Position numbers and translations under genes: made by a program. A DNA stretch of 64,000 nt from Calothrix sp. PCC 7103. Its GTDB lineage: Bacteria; Cyanobacteriota; Cyanobacteriia; Cyanobacteriales; Nostocaceae. The stretch is taken from the NCBI RefSeq assembly GCF_000331305.1, contig NZ_KB217478.1, forward strand, positions 8,277,481 to 8,341,480. Reading direction: 5' to 3'. Positions 17,804 through 27,500 of this stretch are shown here, piece after piece. Under the pieces are notes generated by a model that saw nothing but the letters and a program-made list of their open reading frames with translations, made no database searches and had not been told where the DNA came from. Position 1 is the stretch's first letter. Every line of letters starts with the position of its first letter.

Positions 17804-18517
17804 ATGAATAAGTTAAAAGCGTATAGCTTCACCATATTACTATCAACATTAATTTTTCCTCAACCTAGTAAAGCTTCCGTACTTACACCACCATCTCTAG
17901 AAACGCAAGTAAAAGAGGTATCAGGATGGTTTACAGGCTTATTCAATAACTCACCACAAGTAACAAGCAATCCTAGGATTCCACTTATTACTATGTCCAA
18001 TTGTAAAGTGAGGTTAGAAGATGCGCTTCCTAATAACAATGTGGAAACAATTTTTTTAGAACAAAAAAGTTCAGCTTTTCAGCGTACTAGTTTTTACTCA
18101 TTCAGTAAAGGAACCTCCGCAGTTAACCTTGACGTTCGTCCCTTTGTCAACCCAAGTATTGTGAGTGGGTTGTGTGATAAACCCGAATCAGAAAGATTAG
18201 TAACTACTAATAATATATCAACTGCTGCTTGTAATCTTTTACTTTTATGGGAACCACAACGCTACGTTGGTAACAATGCACCTAATGGTTGTCCTACAAG
18301 TACAGGAGGCAAAGTAGTTTCTAAAGTAACTATATTTGATAATGGTGTTGATTCTCTAGACCAAATTTTCAACGCACAAGGTAATTTACTGGTTGCCACA
18401 CCAATAGAGTACCGACGAGTCAATATACCTGAATCTTCTACAACTTGGGGTATTTTAACAATAGGAATAGGTATTGCTGTAAAAAGAATTAAACGTAAAC
18501 CTGTACACACAAGCTGA
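17804..18517 (+). CDS. Secreted protein with PEP-CTERM-like sorting tail
   Basis: 237 residues: N-terminal signal peptide (to about residue 25), a body without recognised domain, and a C-terminal tail made of PESSTTWG, a hydrophobic stretch (ILTIGIGIAV) and a basic end (KRIKRK). This tripartite tail matches PEP-CTERM sorting signals read by exosortase, with PES in place of the usual PEP. Four Cys in the body might form disulfides. Such proteins are usually surface or extracellular-matrix components; the function of this one is unknown. Confidence 0.7.
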   Translation: MNKLKAYSFTILLSTLIFPQPSKASVLTPPSLETQVKEVSGWFTGLFNNSPQVTSNPRIPLITMSNCKVRLEDALPNNNVETIFLEQKSSAFQRTSFYSFSKGTSAVNLDVRPFVNPSIVSGLCDKPESERLVTTNNISTAACNLLLLWEPQRYVGNNAPNGCPTSTGGKVVSKVTIFDNGVDSLDQIFNAQGNLLVATPIEYRRVNIPESSTTWGILTIGIGIAVKRIKRKPVHTS

Positions 18518-18952
18518 CAATGATGCTACTGAAAGGAATTATACTGATGCTAGCTTTGGAGGATGCTACGAAATCAAAAAATATATAACTGAGGTTGGGT
18601 GAAGTGTATCGTAGCATATAAGACAGTAGACTATGCTTAAAAAAAACGGTCATGACTGAAACAAAGCTTACTCGTACTGCACGTCAAAAATAGACCATTA
18701 AGTTGGTTGCCTAAGTAACTCATAGGTGCAGTTATAGAAAATTTTGCTTTAAATAAAAAACATTTTCGACATAGCTTCCAATAATTAAGCTTCTTTAGTA
18801 TTTATTATGCGAAATTTTCAAATAAAAATATAGTTAAAATCCTAGATTCTTCGCTGCGCTCAGAATGACAATTTACAATTATAAAAACATTCTCTAAAAT
18901 AAAGTCAAAAAAATAGTAGGTCAGGCGCCTTGCCCAACCTACAACTTAGCGA
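18518..18952. other. Intergenic region with repeat fragments
   Basis: AT-rich non-coding DNA between convergent genes. Contains an AGGTTGGGTGAAGTG repeat fragment at about 18593 and a GTAGGT/ACCTAC hairpin with GGC/GCC inner arms at 18916-18942, just after the M16 peptidase stop, which may terminate that gene. No gene seen. Confidence 0.5.
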
Positions 18953-21733
18953 TTAATTTTTCTGTGCTGTTTCTCCTGGACCGGCGGTAACAATTACCAA
19001 TTTATCCGGTTGAATTAGCTCTTGAATAACTTGCTGTACTTGTGGCATTGTTACAGCTTCGATGCGCTTTGGAAACTCTCTTAATTCAGCAGGTGATAGT
19101 CCATAAACTGCGTTGCTCAATATAATACTTGATACTTCGCTTGGACTTGCTAAATCTACAGGATAGCTACTAGCAAGTGAACGTTTCGCATTATTCAGTT
19201 CTGCGTCAGTAATACCCTGTTCGCGTAGCTGTTTTAGTAATGCTACTGCACTTGTTATCGCTTTTTGAGCATCACCAGGCGCCGTTTGCATTTGAATTAA
19301 AAATGGTCCCGGATTAATACCTGTCGCAAACGCACTGTAAATACCATACGTTAAACCTTGACGGTCACGTACTTCTGTACCCAAACGACTCGATAATGTA
19401 TCACCACCTAATACTTGGTTGAGTACTGTAGCAGCATAGAAACGTGGGTCTTTGCGCGAAATACCGTTGTAACCAATATAAGTTACAGCTTCAGCTTTAC
19501 CAGGAATTACAGGGTTTAAACGTCTTGTAGTTTGCGGTAAAGATACGGATGTAATATTTGCCGTTGGCGCCTTACCTGTGGAATGCCAAGTTCCAAAAGC
19601 TTGATTTAACAAGGTTTTAACTTGATTTGGCTCAAAATCACCTACCATTGCAATTGTTGTAGTATCTGGTCGGTAGTATTGTTTGTAGAAGCCAACCAAA
19701 TCATCACGTGTAATTCCCTTCAAACTAGTTTCTGTCGGGAAAATATGGAACGGGTGATTTTCTGGATATACTGCTTGTTGAAATACTCTTCTACCCAAAG
19801 AGTGGGGGTCATCTAATTGTGCTTTCAAACTTAGTAACGCACGCTTACGACTCAATTCCAACTGTTCGGCTGGAAATGTTGCATTTTGCACTACGTCAGC
19901 AAGTGTTTTTACTAACACAGGAATATTTGTAGATAATCCTTGTCCCGCTATTGCAACGCCTTCACGGCTAGCACTAAAGCCCAAACTGGCGCCCCTATCT
20001 TCTAATGTTTGTGCCAAAGTTAATGCATTTTGCGTCTTGGTACCGTTCATTAAATTACTAGCAACCAAGTTAGCAACACCTGCTTTCGCATCACTATCAA
20101 ATATTGTTCCTGCGTTGATTTGTCCACTAATATTAATCGTTGGTACGCTACGGTCAGGTAGTAATAACACCCGCATTCCGTTTTTCAAAGTGAATTGTTC
20201 AGGCAATACTTGTTTACTCGAAGCACTTGCACTCGTTACAGGTGGTAAATATTTAGCAAGTTCTGCTGGGTCAACAGGTTTACCAGGGCTAAAGTTTTCG
20301 GCAGTTTTTCCAGAACCACCACCGCTAGCTCCAGGTTTACCATCTGGTTGTGTTGGTTCAAATAACCCAACCGTTTGTTTGCCAGGATTTAAATAAGTTT
20401 TTGCCGCACGTTGAATATCCGCAGCAGTTACCTTCGCGACTCCCGATAAATATTTTTCAGCAAACTTATAATCTCCACCTGTAATTTGGTTATAACCAAG
20501 TTGTGTAGCTTGACTTGTAATATCTTGGTTTCCCAAAATAAACGAAGATTGTAATTGAGTCTTCGCCCGATTTAACTCTTGATTACTAACTGGCTTTTGC
20601 TGTATATCGTCTAAAGATTTTTGCAACGCAGTCCTAATATTACCTAACTCTTGTCCCGGCGCCGCCGTTACATTAATTTCATACCAACCAGGTTCTATCA
20701 GTTCTGCTGGACTAGCACTAACCGAACTAGCCAACCCAGTCTCTACCAAAGCCTGATATAACCGCGAACTTCTTCCTCCCGTTAGCACAGCATCCATTAC
20801 ATCAATAGCTGGTACATCAGGATGCGTTAAATTTGGCAACGGGTACACAACTTGTAGTAATGATGCACTGCCAGGTTCTTTCAATATAATAGGCGCCTTA
20901 GTTGAAGCAGTAACCGATGCAGTTTGCTCAGAAGCAATTACATCACTTTCTTGCTTATCATCAACAGCTTTAGTTGCCGCACGTTTAGCAATCTTTCCAA
21001 AAGTCTCTTGAATTGCCTTTAAAGTTGGCTCCGTCGCAAAATCTCCCGTCACAATCAAAGTCGCATTATCAGGGCTATAGTAAGTTTGATAATAATTTTT
21101 GACCTGCTCAACCGTAAATTGCTGAACATCAGATTTAGTACCACCTACAGGTAAACCATACTGCCTCGACGGAAAAGCCGCACGCATTACCGCTCGGTTA
21201 AGCCTATATTCCGGTGAATTTTCATACCCTTGTAACTCAGAAATTACGACTCGCTTTTCACTTGTCAAATGGTCAGCACTAATAACCGAATTTACCATCC
21301 GGTCTGCTTCCAAAGTTAACAGCGCTTGTAACTTATCGCGTTGTACCGTACCAAAATAAGCCGTTTGGTCATAACTCGTAAACGCATTGAACTGACTACC
21401 CAAAGCGCTAAACAGGCGCCCAAATTGCACCGGACGTGCAGTAGTACCCTTAAACAGCAAATGCTCAAGCTGGTGAGAAATCCCATTTTCACCCGCTTTC
21501 TCATTCCGAGAACCAACCTTATACCAAACCTGCGCGCTAACTACAGGCGCCGTATGAACTTCCTTAGTAAGTACAGTTAAACCATTCGTCAGTACCGTTT
21601 TACGTACCCCTTGAGTTAGAGAATCCGCAGGAACCGCAGAAGCAAAATTTGATGGCAACAATACACCACTCAAAATAAAACTAATAAAGAGACCTATTAA
21701 TATAGACCGTCGAAACTTGATAAATATACGCAT
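18953..21733 (-). CDS. Secreted M16-family zinc peptidase, two-domain fusion
   Basis: 926 residues with an N-terminal signal anchor (FRRSILIGLFISFILSG). The first half carries the inverted zinc motif HxxEH (ISHQLEHLLFKGT, about residues 86-98) and the downstream Glu ligand in VVISELQGYE. The second half repeats the fold but has no zinc motif (NLVASNLMNGT), as in enzymes whose C-terminal half only closes the chamber. A Gly/Ser/Pro-rich linker sits near residues 475-500. Likely degrades peptides in the periplasm or at the outer membrane. Length fits fused active/inactive M16 pairs. It is alone on its strand. Confidence 0.9.
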   Translation of the reverse strand: MRIFIKFRRSILIGLFISFILSGVLLPSNFASAVPADSLTQGVRKTVLTNGLTVLTKEVHTAPVVSAQVWYKVGSRNEKAGENGISHQLEHLLFKGTTARPVQFGRLFSALGSQFNAFTSYDQTAYFGTVQRDKLQALLTLEADRMVNSVISADHLTSEKRVVISELQGYENSPEYRLNRAVMRAAFPSRQYGLPVGGTKSDVQQFTVEQVKNYYQTYYSPDNATLIVTGDFATEPTLKAIQETFGKIAKRAATKAVDDKQESDVIASEQTASVTASTKAPIILKEPGSASLLQVVYPLPNLTHPDVPAIDVMDAVLTGGRSSRLYQALVETGLASSVSASPAELIEPGWYEINVTAAPGQELGNIRTALQKSLDDIQQKPVSNQELNRAKTQLQSSFILGNQDITSQATQLGYNQITGGDYKFAEKYLSGVAKVTAADIQRAAKTYLNPGKQTVGLFEPTQPDGKPGASGGGSGKTAENFSPGKPVDPAELAKYLPPVTSASASSKQVLPEQFTLKNGMRVLLLPDRSVPTINISGQINAGTIFDSDAKAGVANLVASNLMNGTKTQNALTLAQTLEDRGASLGFSASREGVAIAGQGLSTNIPVLVKTLADVVQNATFPAEQLELSRKRALLSLKAQLDDPHSLGRRVFQQAVYPENHPFHIFPTETSLKGITRDDLVGFYKQYYRPDTTTIAMVGDFEPNQVKTLLNQAFGTWHSTGKAPTANITSVSLPQTTRRLNPVIPGKAEAVTYIGYNGISRKDPRFYAATVLNQVLGGDTLSSRLGTEVRDRQGLTYGIYSAFATGINPGPFLIQMQTAPGDAQKAITSAVALLKQLREQGITDAELNNAKRSLASSYPVDLASPSEVSSIILSNAVYGLSPAELREFPKRIEAVTMPQVQQVIQELIQPDKLVIVTAGPGETAQKN

Positions 21734-22073
21734 ACAAAATAAATTGATGACCTAAACATCAAAATTTTTACCTACTGTACGGGCGGGTTAACCCATATCC
21801 TGTATAAAAATGAAAAGTTTTGTAAACCCGCCCCCCTATTGCCATTTAAACAACACCAAAGCGTAAAGAATCGCACATAAGACTAAATTTAAGATTTGCT
21901 TAATCCAGCCTAACAACTCGGCATGAACTACCTGTGACGATTATTTGAATTTTTAATGGGCAAACTCAATAATTTTAGTTAAATATATTAGGTATAAGTT
22001 GAGTAATAAATAACGTATTAGTGGTGCCATAACTCAAATAAACCAGGTTTCCGCCATAAACCCGGTTTCTAAA
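21734..22073. other. Intergenic region upstream of the M16 gene
   Basis: Contains the GGGCGGGTT repeat (21778-21837) and, at about 22044-22068, an AACCAGGTTTCC / AAACCCGGTTTCT palindromic repeat of a type also near 3025 and 41838. Otherwise AT-rich, no gene seen. Confidence 0.5.
21778..21837. repeat. GGGCGGGTTAACC repeat element
   Basis: GGGCGGGTT (21781) faces AACCCGCCC (21825-21833) about 35 bases away, with ACCCATATCCT inside. A longer relative with the same ATATCCT core lies at 57422-57505. Confidence 0.6.
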
Positions 22074-22589
22074 CTAAATATCCGTTACATCCGTTCTATC
22101 CGTTGCCAATTTCTTCCTATCTGCCCAAAACTTCAAAAACTCCGTCAAACGCTTAACTCCACTCAGCGTTAGCAAAGTTAAAAACGCTGCAAGTAAAGCC
22201 ATTTGCCATAAACCGCAACCTATTGCAGCTCCTAAACCTGCCGAAAGCCATATTGATGCTGCTGTCGTTAGTCCCCGCACTCTTCGCGATTTTGATTCTC
22301 TGGGTGATTCATGTAATATTAATCCGGCGCCTATAAATCCTACACCTGTTGATACACCTTGAATTGTCCTACTCAGCGCATTGGCTGCATTCTCAATATC
22401 ACTACCAGCTTGTAAAGGAATCATTACAAAGAGTGCAGACCCCATGCTTACCAACATAAAAGTTCGCATTCCTGCTGCTCTACCACCTTTTTGACGATTC
22501 AAACCAATGATGCATCCAACAAAGAGGGCTAAAACTAGTCTCGTTCCTATTTCCACCCAGTCATCAGAACTAACAAACATCGCACCCAT
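22074..22589 (-). CDS. MgtC/SapB-family membrane protein
   Basis: 171 residues with about four to five transmembrane helices. The segments VGCIIGLNRQKGGRAAGMRTFMLV and IQGVSTGVGFIGAGLI are the conserved MgtC/SapB core. The family is linked to growth at low magnesium and to control of ATP synthase or phosphate uptake in some bacteria; the role in cyanobacteria is unknown. The last residues (ATDRTDVTDI) read like translation of a repeat (CCGTTACATCCGTTCTATCC at the 3' end), so the native C-terminus may have been extended by repeat invasion. Start could be Met1 or Met4. Confidence 0.85.
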   Translation of the reverse strand: MGAMFVSSDDWVEIGTRLVLALFVGCIIGLNRQKGGRAAGMRTFMLVSMGSALFVMIPLQAGSDIENAANALSRTIQGVSTGVGFIGAGLILHESPRESKSRRVRGLTTAASIWLSAGLGAAIGCGLWQMALLAAFLTLLTLSGVKRLTEFLKFWADRKKLATDRTDVTDI

Positions 22590-22784
22590 TTCTCTATTTT
22601 ATTTTAACCATAAGTTAACCAATATATAATCCTTCCACCTGTAATACATACCTAGCAAGGATGAGAATTGACTCTAAAAGCTTATCTTCAGGCTGAATTC
22701 TACTTACTTGACAGATTCTATTTTTGTAATACAATTGTAATACGTAGTGAAATTTATAAGGTGCGGGTGGTTGTACAAAAAAAT

Positions 22785-23777
22785 ATGAGTGTTTTAAAAG
22801 TTGAAGTTGTAAAAATTAGTGAAATTAAGCATCATCCCAATGCTGATAGATTAGATATTGCTCTCTTTGAAGGAATGGCATATCAAGTTATTACAGCCAA
22901 AGGTAACTTTAAAGTCGGCGATTTAGCGTATTACTTTCCTATCGATAGCGTTATTCCAGATAAGTATTTGGATGAATTTGGAATTCGCAGCTATTACTCA
23001 AAAAAACTACGTGCGGCAAGACTGCGAGGAATTTTTTCTGAAGGTTTATTGATACCTGTTGGCGCTAATTTTACAGGTCAACTTGGTGACGACTACACCG
23101 AGCATTTTGGTGTAACTAAATATGAATATCCTATCCCACGCGGGATGAGTGGAGAAATGGAAAATCATATTGGACAATATAAATTTCCAAGTCCTGAAAA
23201 CATCAAGCGTTATAAAGATGTATTCGTTGACAGAGAAGAAGTCGTAGTTACCGAAAAAGTACACGGCACTAACTTCACTGTTTTAGTAGATGATGAGGGA
23301 GTGGTTAAAATCGGCAGTCACAACTACTTCTGGAAAAACAACGAAGCGAATAAAAATCTAGTTTATATTCGTGCTTACCATGAAAACCCAGCTTTACAAC
23401 AATTACCAGTAAATACCCAAGTCTTTGGAGAAATATATGGTGTACAAGACATTAAATATGGTTTAAGTAACGGTAAAATTGCGATTGTCTTATTTGCAGT
23501 ACGTCGTGGTAGTGAATTCCTGAACTACGATAAATTTGTCGAATTTTGTAACTCATACTCCCTTCCGACCGTACCTTTACTTTACCAAGGCGCCTATAGT
23601 TGGGAAACAGTATTACAATTCAATAATAAAGACAGCGTTCTTTGTCCAAGTTGTATCATGGAAGGAGTAATAATTCAACCAGTACAAGAAAGAATACATC
23701 CAGAAATTGGACGAGTAGTAATCAAATTAATTAGTGATAGATATCTGCTCCGTAAAGATGGTACTGAGTTACATTAG
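22785..23777 (+). CDS. RNA ligase, DRB0094/Rnl5-like family
   Basis: 330 residues from ATG 22785; the open frame extends to 22668 but that part is not protein-like. An N-terminal OB-like domain (KVEVVKISEIKHHPNADRL to about residue 120) precedes a nucleotidyltransferase domain with TEKVHGTNF (the Lys that receives AMP, KxHG), FGEIYG, EGVIIQP and VIKLISDRYL, the ordered motifs of covalent nucleotidyltransferases. This layout matches the Deinococcus DRB0094 family of RNA ligases, which seal 3'-OH/5'-phosphate nicks. It is followed after 22 bases by a phosphatase gene, suggesting an RNA end-healing and sealing pair. Confidence 0.85.
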   Translation: MSVLKVEVVKISEIKHHPNADRLDIALFEGMAYQVITAKGNFKVGDLAYYFPIDSVIPDKYLDEFGIRSYYSKKLRAARLRGIFSEGLLIPVGANFTGQLGDDYTEHFGVTKYEYPIPRGMSGEMENHIGQYKFPSPENIKRYKDVFVDREEVVVTEKVHGTNFTVLVDDEGVVKIGSHNYFWKNNEANKNLVYIRAYHENPALQQLPVNTQVFGEIYGVQDIKYGLSNGKIAIVLFAVRRGSEFLNYDKFVEFCNSYSLPTVPLLYQGAYSWETVLQFNNKDSVLCPSCIMEGVIIQPVQERIHPEIGRVVIKLISDRYLLRKDGTELH

Positions 23778-23799
23778 TAAAGTAGCAAGATTTTTAACA

Positions 23800-24246
23800 A
23801 TGCAAACTATTCTTTTTCTATGCACGGGTAATTACTACCGTAGTCGCTTTGCAGAACACTTGTTCAACTACCTCGCGCGTAAACATGGACTCAACTGGCA
23901 AGCTGACTCACGCGGTTTGGCACTAGAACGTGGTGTCAATAATGTTGGCGCCATTTCTCGTTACGCGAAAGCAGCGTTAGCAGAACGGGGTATAGTTTTA
24001 CTAGATGAAGAACGATTCCCTCAAAGTGTACTGTTAGAAGATTTTCAAAACTTTACCAAGGTAGTTGCTATTGATGAAGATGAACACCGTCCATTGATGG
24101 TGGAAAGATTTCCTCAATGGGTGGATAATATTGAGTATTGGCTAGTTCACGATATTGACAAAACTGGTGTAGATGAAGCTTTAGGACAAATAGAAGCTAA
24201 AGTTATTAATTTGATTAATAAATTAGAGCAAAAATTACAAGCCTAA
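23800..24246 (+). CDS. Low-molecular-weight phosphatase-family protein
   Basis: 148 residues from ATG 23800. The P-loop FLCTGNYYRSRFAE (C-x5-R-S) near the N-terminus is the LMW protein-tyrosine phosphatase/arsenate-reductase signature. The usual general-acid DP loop near the C-terminus is replaced by VHDIDKTG, which could still supply an Asp. It starts 22 bases after the RNA ligase. LMW phosphatases usually act on phosphotyrosine or small phosphorylated substrates. A role in trimming RNA ends for the neighbouring ligase is speculation from context. Confidence 0.82.
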   Translation: MQTILFLCTGNYYRSRFAEHLFNYLARKHGLNWQADSRGLALERGVNNVGAISRYAKAALAERGIVLLDEERFPQSVLLEDFQNFTKVVAIDEDEHRPLMVERFPQWVDNIEYWLVHDIDKTGVDEALGQIEAKVINLINKLEQKLQA

Positions 24247-24577
24247 TGTTTTGCATTCGGACTTTTATTAAATAACACTATGGCAGTAGGAAGATATAAT
24301 TCCTTCCCTAATACATAGGATTTATATCTTTATTTAGTTTTACAAAGCTAAATACTATAAATTAAAATAACGTCTACCTATGGATAGATATTAGTTAAAT
24401 TTACATCACCTATAGGTAGAGGCGACAATAGCTATTTTGAATAGATAATATAAAGAATGTTTTGGGTTGCAGCTTAAACGTGTTTTTCCGCGTTGCCATA
24501 TCTACATACTTCATTTAAATAGAATCTCCTGTTCCGAAACTCAACCATTAGAAATATATTTATTTGATTGACCAACA
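24247..24577. other. Upstream region of the poly-HAMP kinase
   Basis: AT-rich non-coding. An inverted repeat CTACCTATGG / CCTATAGGTAG (about 24375-24420) could be a hairpin or an operator. No gene seen. Confidence 0.45.
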
Positions 24578-27500
24578 ATGACGACCTCACAAATCACTAG
24601 CGACACAGATAGTCTCGATCTTAAACAGCTATTAAGAACTCTTGCAGAAATCAAGAAAGGCAATTTTAGTTCACGAATGCCTCTTGACCACACTGGAGTT
24701 GCCGGAAAAATTGCTGACACTCTCAATGACATTATTGAGATGAACGAGCGTATGGCAATGGAGTTAGAGCGTGTCGGTACTGTTGTTGGTAAAGAAGGTA
24801 AAATTTCTGAGCGCGCCTCTATTGGTAATGCTAGAGGCGCCTGGAAAAGTTCGATTGATTCAGTGAATGCTTTAATTAGCGACTTAGTACAACCAACAGC
24901 AGAAACGACACGTGTAATTAGAGCAGTTGCAAACGGTGATTTATCGCAAACTGTGCCTACAGAAATTGATGGTAAACCACTACAAGGAGAATTTCTGCAA
25001 ACAGCTACCATTGTAAATACAATGGTGACACAACTTAATTCTTTTTCTTCAGAGGTAACACGGGTTGCGCGCGAAGTTGGAACAGAAGGTAAATTAGGTG
25101 TACAAGCAGAAGTTCCCGGTGTAGCAGGAACATGGAAAAATTTAACTGATAACGTAAATTTAATGTCCGGCAATCTCACAGCGCAGCTACGCAACATTGC
25201 GGATGTGACAACTGCCGTAGCAAATGGTGATTTATCGAAGAAAATTACTGTTGATGTCAAAGGGGAGATTTTAGAGTTAAAAAATACTATCAATACGATG
25301 GTTGACCAGCTTAACTCCTTTGCTAGTGAGGTAACGAAGGTTGCCCGTGATGTGGGAACCGAAGGTAAATTGGGTGTACAAGCAGATGTTAAAGGTGTTG
25401 CGGGTACGTGGAAAGATTTAACAGATAGTGTAAATTCGATGGCAGGTAGCTTGACATCTCAAGTACGAAATATAGCTGAGGTAACAACTGCCGTAGCGAA
25501 TGGTGATTTATCGAAGAAAATTACTGTAGATGTTAAAGGGGAAATTTTAGAGTTGAAAAACACCATCAATACGATGGTTGACCAGCTTAATTCATTTGCT
25601 AGTGAGGTAACTCGTGTTGCGCGCGAGGTGGGCAGCGAAGGTAAATTAGGGGTACAGGCAGAAGTTCGTGGTGTAGCAGGTACTTGGAAAGATTTAACTG
25701 AGTCAGTTAATTTCATGGCTAGCAGTTTAACCGCGCAAGTGCGAAACATTGCTCTTGTGACAACTGCGGTGGCAAATGGCGATTTATCGAAGAAAATTAC
25801 TGTAGATGTTAAAGGGGAAATTTTAGAGTTAAAAAACACCATTAATACAATGGTTGACCAGCTTAATTCCTTCGTTTCGGAAGTAACCCGCGTCGCACGC
25901 GAAGTTGGAACCGAAGGTCAGCTAGGTGTACAAGCCGAAGTCAAAGGTGTTGCGGGTACCTGGAAAGACCTTACCGACAGTGTAAACTCTATGGCGGGTA
26001 GTTTAACGTCACAAGTACGTAACATCGCTGAAGTCACAACAGCTATTGCAAAAGGTGACCTTTCTAAAAAAATCACCGTAGATGTAAAAGGTGAAATTTT
26101 ACAACTGAAAAATACCATTAATATCATGGTTGACCAGTTGAACTCATTTGCCTCGGAGGTAACAAGAGTTGCGCGTGAAGTGGGCGCCGAAGGAAAACTT
26201 GGAGGTCAGGCACAGGTTCCCGGTGTTGCGGGTACGTGGAAAGACTTAACTGACAGTGTAAACTTCATGGCAGGAAGTTTAACTGACCAAGTACGGAACA
26301 TTGCTCTTGTGACAACAGCAGTCGCAACTGGGGATTTATCAAAGAAAATCACTGTAGATGTTAAAGGGGAAATTTTAGAGTTAAAAAATACGATCAATAC
26401 GATGGTTGACCAACTTAACTCGTTTGCTAGTGAGGTGACTCGCGTCGCGCGTGAGGTAGGTAGCGAAGGTAAGCTAGGAGTACAAGCAGAAGTAAAAGGT
26501 GTGGCTGGCACTTGGAAAGATTTAACGGACAGCGTAAACTTCATGGCAGGAAGTTTAACTGACCAAGTGCGAAACATTGCCGATGTGACAACAGCAGTCG
26601 CAACTGGTGATTTGTCGAAGAAAATTACCGTTGATGTCAAAGGGGAAATTTTAGAGTTGAAAAACACCATCAATACGATGGTTGACCAACTTAACTCGTT
26701 TGCCTCCGAAGTAACCCGTGTCGCACGTGAAGTTGGAACAGAAGGTAAACTTGGAGTACAAGCATATGTTCGTGGAGTTGACGGTACTTGGAAAGATTTG
26801 ACGGATAACGTTAACTCAATGGCTGGTAATTTGACAGGACAAGTACGTAATATTGCTGAGGTAGCAGCGGCTATTGCTGGTGGTGATTTGTCACGGAAAA
26901 TTACCGTTGATGTTAAAGGAGAGATGCTGCACTTAAAAAATACCATTAACACAATGGTTGACCAGCTGAACTCGTTTGCTTCAGAAGTAACTCGTGTCGC
27001 ACGTGAAGTCGGAACTGAGGGTAAATTAGGTGGCCAAGCTCAAGTTATTGGTGTAGCTGGAATTTGGAAAGATTTGACGGATAACGTTAACTCAATGGCT
27101 GGTAACTTGACGGCACAAGTGCGAGGTATTGCCAAAATTGTAACGGCGGTAGCGAATGGGAACTTAAAACGTAAACTTATATTAGATGCTCAAGGCGAAA
27201 TCGAAACCCTAGCGGAAACAATTAATGAAATGATTGATACGTTAGCTACCTTTGCCGACCAAGTTACAACTGTTGCGCGCGAAGTTGGAATAGAAGGGAA
27301 ACTAGGTGGACAAGCAAAAGTTCCCGGTGCATCAGGTATCTGGCGTGACTTAACAGATAACGTCAATGAATTAGCCGCAAATTTAACAAATCAAGTCCGT
27401 GCAATTGCGGAAGTCGCAACGGCTGTTACTAAAGGTGATTTAACTCAATCAATTGCCGTAGAAGCACAAGGAGAAGTTGCCGCACTCAAAGATAATATCA

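Noticed and set aside
25459-26952. Long minus-strand open frames opposite the HAMP array
   Set aside because: They are mirror frames of the 276-base coding repeats, repeating the same antisense peptide, with no ribosome site or family features.
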